This document shows, piece by piece, positions 6,001-11,543 of a stretch of DNA of 11,543 nt (its first letter is position 1; each line of letters begins with the position of its first letter). This DNA comes from Fidelibacterota bacterium (lineage in GTDB: Bacteria; Fidelibacterota; UBA2242; JAFGTP01), in contig JAOZSG010000002.1 of assembly GCA_029939785.1 (NCBI GenBank), positions 22,058-33,600 on the forward strand. The letters are read 5' to 3'. The notes below the pieces were generated by a model that saw only the letters and a program-made list of their open reading frames with translations, made no database searches and was not told the origin of the DNA. Both the position numbers and the translations under genes were made by a program.

Positions 6001-7620
6001 TCATTTTGACAATGACTCATTTATAATTTCACCTGAATCATTGGTATTAACTATAATAAATTGGTCAAATAATTTTTGTTCTTTTTTATAAGACAATTGC
6101 TTAAAAGTTTTTCCATTAAATTTATATTCATGATATTTTGGTGCAATTCCTTTAAAGTCAGGATATTTATTCCAAATATTTTTATTTACTGCTTCATTTA
6201 TTTTTCTTTGAGCGGTGTCAACTGCATTGGTAATAATAGAGTATGTTGAAAAATTTGAAATAGTAGAAGATTTTGTCATTACAAGATCGTTTTCCGGTAT
6301 CTCTTTCAAATTAGTTGCATCAGTTGAGAAAGTATCAGATTTAATATTTTTCACGCTGTTAATGCAAAAAGCCGGATCTCCGAATAGATTAAACTCAATA
6401 ATGGTAAGTAATCCTGTTGTAGGATCTTTATCAATATTATTTAAAAAAGCATGATTTCGTGCTCTTATAAACGCTCCTCCTGCCGGTAATCCACTCTGTA
6501 TTTCTCCCAGGTAGTCATGAATTATAATATCTGCAAGACTGATAGGTGGATCTGCCGGTCCCAATGCTATTCGGGATGAGCCTACAAAAGATATCGTTTT
6601 GGTGCTTAATGCAGAAAGCAAAATACTATCTTGCTTCCTCAAGTTTATAAATCTTGCTCCGTAACAAGCCTCAACACCTAATATATTATTAACTTTACTG
6701 TTTGAAATTTTAGATGGAGAAAAAGCTTTGGGATATTCTGTGCTTTTTTGTCCCATCCATTCTGCTTCAGAATTACTTCCATGTAGATTAAAATAATGGA
6801 TATTAATATTATTATCATAATGATTATCAATATTTTCAACTGTAATGTTAGGAGAAAGAAAAAGACTTTCTTTACAAACATTATTATTGACATAATTTGA
6901 AGCTCCACTCCAAACAAAAGCACTCAAACCAAATGTTTTTTCAGTTGAAAATTTTTTCATACTATCTTGAGTATTATTTAGCAGGTTAATAATATCATCT
7001 ACTGTAGTGTCTATACCTGTTGGAATACGGCCTGTCATTATCACGGGAGTTCTATTCTCTTCTTTGTTCAAATCCTCTGATACTGAAAGAGTTGAATAGG
7101 GTAGGTCAGAATCTACATCAATATCACTTTCAAGTGAAGGAACAGGGTTCGGAAATACAGGCATTGGAATAATTTCATCACCACCAAGCAGAAGTATATA
7201 TGAAACCTTAGAATTTATTTTTTTCTTTATTGTCTTGACACCCTTGATTAATAATTTTACATGTTGTTTCCAGTTTTTTTTATTTGGTAATAACAAGTAG
7301 TTGTCTGAAGCATCAAGTAATAGATAAATAATTCCATTTTTCTTATGAGTATTTAAATAGACATTTAAACTCTGTTTTAACTTTTCAGTCTTTTCTATTC
7401 CAAATTTTTCTATTAATTGTTTAAAATTTGTTAATAAAATTCCAAACTGATAATTCTGATTATCGTCAATAAACATAGATTTTTTATTATAAAAAAAATC
7501 AAATGCAGAATTAACTTCGTTGACTTGTTCCTGGTTAGTATTTACAGAATTACCACAGTTCTGACAAAATTTATCTCCCTGGACTATTTTACTTCCGCAT
7601 TCTTCACAAAAATTATTCAT
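6001..7620 (-). CDS. Cytosolic gingipain-like (C25, clan CD) cysteine peptidase with N-terminal zinc ribbon
   Basis: A 539-residue predicted caspase-fold protease. It begins with a zinc ribbon (C5, C8, C19, C22). The peptidase domain spans about 90-420 and shows the family landmarks: ILLLGGDEIIP (142-152), LPYSTL (173-178), GRIPTG (197-202), the catalytic His-Gly in HYFNLHG (H280), the catalytic Cys in VEACYGAR (C319), SFVGSSRIALGP (344-355) and LFGDPAF (412-418). The last 70 residues or so (about 468-539) are a separate domain also found in the 124-residue protein encoded next. Secreted gingipains carry a signal peptide, propeptide and sorting domain; none is seen here, and an N-terminal zinc ribbon implies an intracellular protein. 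Substrate unknown; C25 enzymes usually cut after Arg or Lys. The ribosome-binding site is weak (GAGATTGGA). A promoter candidate lies about 45-73 nt upstream of the start. Confidence 0.88.
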   Translation of the reverse strand: MNNFCEECGSKIVQGDKFCQNCGNSVNTNQEQVNEVNSAFDFFYNKKSMFIDDNQNYQFGILLTNFKQLIEKFGIEKTEKLKQSLNVYLNTHKKNGIIYLLLDASDNYLLLPNKKNWKQHVKLLIKGVKTIKKKINSKVSYILLLGGDEIIPMPVFPNPVPSLESDIDVDSDLPYSTLSVSEDLNKEENRTPVIMTGRIPTGIDTTVDDIINLLNNTQDSMKKFSTEKTFGLSAFVWSGASNYVNNNVCKESLFLSPNITVENIDNHYDNNINIHYFNLHGSNSEAEWMGQKSTEYPKAFSPSKISNSKVNNILGVEACYGARFINLRKQDSILLSALSTKTISFVGSSRIALGPADPPISLADIIIHDYLGEIQSGLPAGGAFIRARNHAFLNNIDKDPTTGLLTIIEFNLFGDPAFCINSVKNIKSDTFSTDATNLKEIPENDLVMTKSSTISNFSTYSIITNAVDTAQRKINEAVNKNIWNKYPDFKGIAPKYHEYKFNGKTFKQLSYKKEQKLFDQFIIVNTNDSGEIINESLSK

Positions 7621-7664
7621 AAATCCAATCTCATTATAGTTATTTTTTTTTATAAATGTTTCGG

Positions 7665-7693
7665 AATCTAATTGAATTAGAAATAATTATCAA
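7665..7693 (-). promoter_or_regulatory. Candidate sigma-70 promoter of the C25 peptidase gene
   Basis: On the minus strand TTGATA (7693-7688, 5 of 6 to TTGACA) is followed after 17 nt by TAGATT (7670-7665, 4 of 6 to TATAAT). The start codon is about 45 nt downstream. It lies in the 135-nt gap after the EFR1 gene and would let the zinc-ribbon island be transcribed independently. This is a consensus match only; AT-rich DNA gives many chance matches. Confidence 0.35.
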
Positions 7694-7755
7694 TAGGACT
7701 TTGGACAATAATTTTCTTTTACTGATCATTAAATATGCATCGGAGTAGATATTTA

Positions 7756-8535
7756 TTATTTTGTCAGCATATCATTTAATTTTATTTCAGGATGATGATA
7801 TCTTTCATAATCAGGCGTTTTTTTGCCATATTGGATAGATTCTTTGGGACACCATTGGATACAGGCGAGACACTGGTGACATTTTTGATTCCATGTGGGT
7901 TTTCCATCTTTTATTTCAATATTTGAGGCAGGACAGATTTTTGCACAGATTTCACAACCATTACATTTTTCATCCACCCAAAACTTTTTATCCATTCCAT
8001 GCACATGATTAAAACTCATTTTATAAAATCCTGAAAAAAGGATTCTTTGCCATAAAGGACCTTTTTCTACGGGTAAATTTTTTCTTTCTTTGATGATTGG
8101 AATAATTTGTTTGATTTTTTTTAATGCAGAATTGAATAGTTTTTTTTGTTTATTTTGGGGTATAGCACCGCCCCAGGGAATATAATTTGAAGGTGTTTTA
8201 AAATCAAATCCTGAATTTAGATTCATTCCTTTTTCTTGCATCTTTTTATGTAGTTGAACTAGTGTATTTGAAACTTGTCCACCATTTACGGCAGCAGCAA
8301 ATATATAATTATTTTTTATTTTTTTTAATTCATCCAAAAAATTAATAACCGGTGCAGGTACTCCCCACATATAAACAGGAAAAACAATTCCTGTATAGTC
8401 AGCATCATTATTTACATTATTAATATTAAAATTTGTAATTGAAATCAGATGTACATCTTTGAACTCTTTTGCTATTTTTTTTGCTATCCAAAGTGAGTTT
8501 CCAGTACCTGAATAATAAAATATGTTTATGCTCAT
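7756..8535 (-). CDS. EFR1 family ferredoxin (flavodoxin-like domain plus two 4Fe-4S clusters)
   Basis: A 259-residue soluble electron-transfer protein. The N-terminal flavodoxin-like domain has the FMN phosphate loop SGTGNS (9-14), followed by GIVFPVYMWGVP (49-60) and AAAVNGG (80-86). The C-terminal half carries two classic 4Fe-4S motifs: C191/C194/C197 with C201, and C219/C222/C225 with C229. This pairing and length are typical of the EFR1 family in anaerobes, where the physiological partner is usually unknown. The start at 8535 follows AAAAGG at good spacing. It is on the same strand as the zinc-ribbon genes, but a 135-nt gap and a promoter candidate separate them, so a functional link is not assumed. 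Confidence 0.92.
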   Translation of the reverse strand: MSINIFYYSGTGNSLWIAKKIAKEFKDVHLISITNFNINNVNNDADYTGIVFPVYMWGVPAPVINFLDELKKIKNNYIFAAAVNGGQVSNTLVQLHKKMQEKGMNLNSGFDFKTPSNYIPWGGAIPQNKQKKLFNSALKKIKQIIPIIKERKNLPVEKGPLWQRILFSGFYKMSFNHVHGMDKKFWVDEKCNGCEICAKICPASNIEIKDGKPTWNQKCHQCLACIQWCPKESIQYGKKTPDYERYHHPEIKLNDMLTK

Positions 8536-8667
8536 TTTTTAACCTTTTTTATTTCAAATTTTGAATAATTTAAAATTAATGAACATTTATTTCAGATTCA
8601 ATAAATAGATAATAATGATGAATTACAGAAAAATAATAATAAGAATTGATTTAATACCATGATTGAT

Positions 8668-8696
8668 TTGAAAAAGGTTAATATATATTGAATATT
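8668..8696 (+). promoter_or_regulatory. Candidate promoter of the short cNMP-binding-like ORF
   Basis: TTGAAA (8668-8673) is followed after 17 nt by AATATT (8691-8696), 31 nt before the ATG at 8728. The -35 matches 5 of 6 and the -10 only 4 of 6, so this is weak. The 192-nt gap between the divergent EFR1 gene and this ORF holds nothing else I could recognise. Confidence 0.25.
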
Positions 8697-8727
8697 GTAA
8701 TGTATTAGTGAATTATCGGAAATTTTT

Positions 8728-9015
8728 ATGTCAAAAATAATTAATGTAAATAATGCAAAAATATTTGATTTTATGAAAAGGCTGAATTTTTTTGAGCATT
8801 TTACTGATATCGAATTACGACAAATACTGAATCAACATGTTCAGATTCATGTGTATGAAAATAATGAATATATAGTAAAAATAGGGGAGATGACAATCTC
8901 ATTTTATATTATACTTTCTGGTTCTGTAATAATAGTGAGAGAGAAAATAAAAGATAAAATTATACAGTTAATTGGATTTATCAAACGGATGAATGCTGAG
9001 ACATTAAATGAATAA
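8728..9015 (+). pseudogene. Truncated cyclic-nucleotide-binding (CRP-like) domain protein
   Basis: A 95-residue ORF that looks like the first part of a cNMP-binding domain: NFFEHFTDIELRQIL (20-34), then the beta-roll start YENNEYIVKIGE (43-54) and the typical FYIILSGSVIIVRE (59-72). A full domain needs about 120 residues and a phosphate-binding cassette with Gly-Glu; this ORF ends before it. The DNA just before the stop (aaacggatgaatgctgagac, 8982-9001) can be read as remnants of a K-P-D-E-C-F-G-E type cassette with small deletions, suggesting decay, but this is a by-eye reconstruction. GGA sits 8 nt before the ATG. It converges on the SpoIIE phosphatase gene across 71 nt without a clear terminator. 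In many bacteria cNMP-binding domains are joined or adjacent to such phosphatases. It could also be a short functional protein. Confidence 0.6.
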
Positions 9016-9086
9016 TTTATCTGTATAAATTAAGTTAAGATGTTAATTGTGTAATAAGATCAATACATTAAATCTTCAAGAGTTTG

Positions 9087-10277
9087 TCATTTATTTCTCT
9101 TAATAACTACAACAGTGGCATCATCTTCCCATTTAATTGAGTCACCAAATTCAAAAACAGTTTGATTAATTAAATTAACGATTTCTTTGGCTGTTTTATC
9201 CTGATTTTGTTTAACAATTTCCTTTAAACGTGATAATTCAAATTGATCTCCTTTGGAATTGTTACGTTCGATTATTCCATCAGTATACATTACCAGAATC
9301 GAACCTGGTTCAAGATGAATATATGATCTTTGTATTTCAATATTCTGTAAAAATCCAAGTACCATTCCTGTTGAGGTTAAGTCTGTTATTTTATCTTTTG
9401 CTATTAAAAAAGGAGGAGGATGACCAGCATTTACATAAAAAAGATGCCCTTCTTTTTCAAACTCTCCCAAAAATAGAGAAACAAAATTACTTGCATAGGT
9501 ACTTTGCTGGATTACCTGGTTTAATTTTTTTACAGTATATGCTAATTTGTATTCACTTGCCAATCCCATTCGTAAACCAATTACTACATCTCTGACAAGA
9601 AGTGCAGCAGGTAAACCATGACCACTGGCATCACCAATACTTATACCAAAACTTCCATCTTTAGATTCAAAATAATCATAAAAATCTCCGCCAACAAGTA
9701 TTGCAGGAATAGAGCTCCCATACATATGATAATCTTCTATTTTTGGATTTGTTCTTGGTAATAAACTTTTTTGGATTTGAACAGCTTGTTTCAGTTCATT
9801 ATCCATAATATCTGAAAAAAGGCGGAATGTTAAAGCCATTCTTACAGCATTTAAAAAAAGGGATATTTCTTCTCTTACCCAACCATCACGTAACCCAAAA
9901 ACAAGGAGTAATTCTCGTTCAGGTGAATTAATATAGATAGCTGCAGGTGTAATGTTATATAAATTACTGGACAAGCCAAAATAATTTTTAAGATCGGGCT
10001 GATTAAATATATAACTACCATGTTTTAATATTTTTTGCATGACAGGAGAATTTGTTTGAATTTTTTTTGACCAACTATTTATGTTTAATGAAAATATAAG
10101 CAAAAATTCCTTGTCTCTTCTGTCATAAATACAAGCATCAATAATATCAAATTCGTTACCGAAATTTTGTTCTAATTCAATAATGATAGAAGAAATAAAA
10201 TTTTCATTGGATGCATCATTACCTATTTTATTCAATAATCTGTCAAGTTTTCTGGAAAATGTTTTAGGATTATTCAA
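9087..10277 (-). CDS. PP2C/SpoIIE-type serine phosphatase (RsbU-like) with GAF-like N-terminal region
   Basis: A 396-residue predicted metal-dependent Ser/Thr phosphatase of the kind that dephosphorylates anti-sigma-factor antagonists. Residues 1-155 form a probable GAF-like sensor region (weak: alternating strands and helices, FLLIFSL, AAIYIN, LLLVFGL). A helix with QIQKSLLP (167-174) leads into the SpoIIE domain: GGDFYDYF (196-203), GDASGHGLPAAL (215-226), NAGHPPP (283-289), YTDGIIE (331-337) and EDDATVVVI (384-392). The Asp residues of the metal site (D198, D216, D333, D385/D386) are all present, so it should be active. The frame has no ATG before residue 79, and an in-frame stop lies shortly upstream of the TTG, so the start is TTG at 10277. 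No antagonist or anti-sigma gene is visible nearby. Confidence 0.92.
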   Translation of the reverse strand: MNNPKTFSRKLDRLLNKIGNDASNENFISSIIIELEQNFGNEFDIIDACIYDRRDKEFLLIFSLNINSWSKKIQTNSPVMQKILKHGSYIFNQPDLKNYFGLSSNLYNITPAAIYINSPERELLLVFGLRDGWVREEISLFLNAVRMALTFRLFSDIMDNELKQAVQIQKSLLPRTNPKIEDYHMYGSSIPAILVGGDFYDYFESKDGSFGISIGDASGHGLPAALLVRDVVIGLRMGLASEYKLAYTVKKLNQVIQQSTYASNFVSLFLGEFEKEGHLFYVNAGHPPPFLIAKDKITDLTSTGMVLGFLQNIEIQRSYIHLEPGSILVMYTDGIIERNNSKGDQFELSRLKEIVKQNQDKTAKEIVNLINQTVFEFGDSIKWEDDATVVVIKRNK

Positions 10278-10281
10278 AATA

Positions 10282-10285
10282 CTCC
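10282..10285 (-). promoter_or_regulatory. Ribosome-binding site GGAG supporting the TTG start of the SpoIIE phosphatase
   Basis: On the minus strand GGAG is followed by a 4-nt spacer and TTG at 10277. An ATG overlapping the GGAG (ATGGAG) is in another frame and reaches a stop after five codons, so it is not the start of this gene. Confidence 0.6.
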
Positions 10286-10423
10286 ATGGTTAAATATTAA
10301 AATATCAATATATAACGTAACATTTAATTATTATATTTTCAATAAATTTTCTCACAAGAATAAAAATATATAATAACTACTCTCAATTCAATTAATTTTG
10401 ATTTGATTTTTACTGATACTTTA

Positions 10424-10447
10424 TATATTTTCAATCATGAAAATATA
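10424..10447. promoter_or_regulatory. 10-bp perfect inverted repeat in the divergent intergenic region
   Basis: TATATTTTCA (10424-10433), a 4-nt spacer, and TGAAAATATA (10438-10447) make a perfect dyad near the middle of the 309-bp gap between the divergent phosphatase and EEP genes. It could be an operator for either gene. The low GC content weakens the case. The rest of 10278-10423 is AT-rich and shows no ORF, tRNA or recognisable motif. Confidence 0.35.
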
Positions 10448-10483
10448 ATCTTAAAATAAGTGGTATCATCCACTAAATGGTGA

Positions 10484-10574
10484 ATATGAAAAAATAAATA
10501 TAGATTGGATTAATATGATAAACAGGATAACAAAATATATTTATATAGTAAATCCTATTTATCCTATCTAAATA
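10484..10574 (+). repeat. Interspersed inverted-repeat element, AGGAT/ATCCT family, copy D
   Basis: This starts with the lead-in ATATGAAAAAATAAA (10484-10498), identical to that of the element at 407-499, then imperfect inverted repeats: TAGATTGGAT (10501-10510) pairs with ATCCTATCTA (10561-10570), 9 of 10, and GATAAACAGGAT (10517-10528) with ATCCTATTTATC (10552-10563), 11 of 12. AGTAAATCCT at 10547-10556 is shared with the other copy at nearly the same offset. It ends directly before the ribosome-binding site of the EEP gene, so it probably forms part of that gene's 5' leader. Confidence 0.65.
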
Positions 10575-10580
10575 AAGGAG
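10575..10580 (+). promoter_or_regulatory. Strong ribosome-binding site AAGGAG of the EEP gene
   Basis: AAGGAG stands 6 nt before the ATG at 10587 and fixes this start over the in-frame ATG at 10602. It follows immediately after the hairpin element, so folding of the leader could affect access to it. Confidence 0.75.
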
Positions 10581-10586
10581 AATTGA

Positions 10587-11540
10587 ATGAATTGTATTAT
10601 AATGACTTATAATGTTGAAACTATGAAGAAACTTTTTAAAAAAAATAAAATAGTTCAACATTATTTGGAAAGAGCTAATGCAATTGCTGATACAATTAAA
10701 TCAATACATCCTCATATCCTTGGTATTGTTGAAGCGACAAATAAACTTGCAGACCATGAATATTTTCTAAAAGAAACATCTCTTTTAGGTCTTGATTATA
10801 AAATTGCATTAAGTAAATATAATCGTGGTAAACAGGATCTTATGTTTTATTATCGAGATCCATTTGAGGTTATATCGATCGATGAAGATGTGAGTTACTA
10901 TGATGATTGGATTGAAGATATTGATAATGATAGCATCAATGAAATATTAAGGTTTGAACGTAAACCGCTGGAGGTTGTATTTCAGGTAAAAGGAACTAAA
11001 AAACAAGTGTTAATTATCCTGGTTTCTTTTAAATCAAAAGGTGTTTTTTCTGTAGCAGATATCAATCAATATCAATATCTTGCTGTTGCTAATCGAAAAA
11101 AATTATATGGTCAAAGTAAAAAAGTTAGAAATCGTGTTGATGAATTATTGGATAAAAATCCAGATATGTCAATAATAATCATGGGAGATATTAATGACGA
11201 ACCAGGAATGGATCATTTTCAAAAGCAAGTCGGGGCAAGTGCTGTTGAAACTCTTGTTGGCAATATTTACGAGCCTTCAAAAATATTTCATAATACTTTA
11301 TGGTATCAGACAAAAACTAAAAATAAAAAAGATCTTTGGACTATAGAATATCAGGATCCAATTGTATTTAATCTAAAAATGCACAGAGGATGGATTGATC
11401 ATATATTTATTTCACCATCTATGTTAAAATCAGATGCAAAAATAAAGTACATAATGGATTCAGGAGAAATTGCAGAAAAAAATGAAACCAGCCAAAAAGC
11501 ATCTGATCATTATCCAATATATTGCAAACTCCAAATTTAG
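10587..11540 (+). CDS. Endonuclease/exonuclease/phosphatase (EEP, DNase I-like) family protein
   Basis: A 317-residue protein with most EEP fold signatures in order: MTYNVE (6-11, with N9), GIVEATN (46-52, metal-binding E49), FYYRDP (87-92), VSFKSKG (146-152), MGDINDEPG (199-207, with D201 and N203), GWIDHIF (268-274) and SDHYPI (306-311, catalytic H308). The SFKSKG motif usually reads HFKSKG or HLKS; here Ser147 stands where a conserved His is expected, which may lower or change activity. No signal peptide is seen, although many relatives are secreted or membrane-associated. Substrate (DNA, phospholipid or inositol phosphate) cannot be told from sequence. The gene is complete, with TAG at 11538-11540. 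It is divergent from the phosphatase gene. Confidence 0.9.
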   Translation: MNCIIMTYNVETMKKLFKKNKIVQHYLERANAIADTIKSIHPHILGIVEATNKLADHEYFLKETSLLGLDYKIALSKYNRGKQDLMFYYRDPFEVISIDEDVSYYDDWIEDIDNDSINEILRFERKPLEVVFQVKGTKKQVLIILVSFKSKGVFSVADINQYQYLAVANRKKLYGQSKKVRNRVDELLDKNPDMSIIIMGDINDEPGMDHFQKQVGASAVETLVGNIYEPSKIFHNTLWYQTKTKNKKDLWTIEYQDPIVFNLKMHRGWIDHIFISPSMLKSDAKIKYIMDSGEIAEKNETSQKASDHYPIYCKLQI

Positions 11541-11543
11541 ACA

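Noticed and set aside
9016..9086. Bidirectional terminator between the convergent ORFs
   Set aside because: Only short, imperfect AT pairings are present; no stable GC stem followed by a T-run.
10278..10423. tRNA, small RNA or small gene in the divergent gap
   Set aside because: I see no cloverleaf, no ORF with a ribosome-binding site and no recognisable motif; it is AT-rich spacer.
10473..10661. 62-residue minus-strand ORF across the EEP start
   Set aside because: It overlaps the EEP start and the repeat element, is low-complexity in composition, and has no homology signal I recognise.

Overview
The window is very AT-rich (roughly 30 percent GC by eye) and bacterial. Start sites have Shine-Dalgarno sequences such as AAGGAG, GGAG and AAAGGGA, one gene starts at TTG, and intergenic gaps carry interspersed palindromic repeats. 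The content (an EFR1-type flavodoxin/ferredoxin, an RsbU/SpoIIE phosphatase, a gingipain-fold peptidase, TPR and zinc-ribbon proteins) fits an environmental Gram-negative anaerobe such as a Desulfobacterota or similar lineage. That assignment is a weak guess because no rRNA or other marker is present.

Positions 1-7620 hold five minus-strand genes whose products all begin with a CxxC...CxxC zinc ribbon. In transcription order they are: a clan CD (C25, gingipain-like) cysteine peptidase with an N-terminal zinc ribbon (7620-6001); a 124-residue zinc-ribbon protein that shares the peptidase's C-terminal domain (5825-5451); an SPFH/band-7 protein with zinc ribbons at both ends (5432-3498); an 880-residue zinc-ribbon protein with 20 TPRs (3200-558); and the start of a second, about 80 percent identical copy of that protein, cut by the left edge (394-1). 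The 124-residue gene and the SPFH gene are 18 nt apart and almost certainly one operon. The other gaps are 135-297 nt.

Upstream of the island, on the same strand, is an EFR1 family ferredoxin (8535-7756). To its right are a short plus-strand cyclic-nucleotide-binding-like ORF that looks truncated (8728-9015), a convergent PP2C/SpoIIE-type phosphatase (10277-9087), and a divergent endonuclease/exonuclease/phosphatase (EEP) family protein (10587-11540).

Three families of intergenic inverted repeats occur: an AGGAT/ATCCT family (copies at 407-499 and 10484-10574), a CCACGAATGAAC family (5841-5935), and a CTCTGTCACAT...TCGACAGGCTCA family (3219-3476). Although different in sequence, they share an A-rich lead-in resembling TATGAAAAAATGAAAAA on one side.

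The most interesting hypothesis is that the zinc-ribbon island is a cooperating system: a cytosolic caspase-fold protease, a small adaptor carrying the same tail domain, an SPFH membrane scaffold, and expandable TPR scaffolds. The shared modules and gene order are visible in the sequence. The function (membrane stress, regulated proteolysis, or a conflict/cell-death role) is inference.
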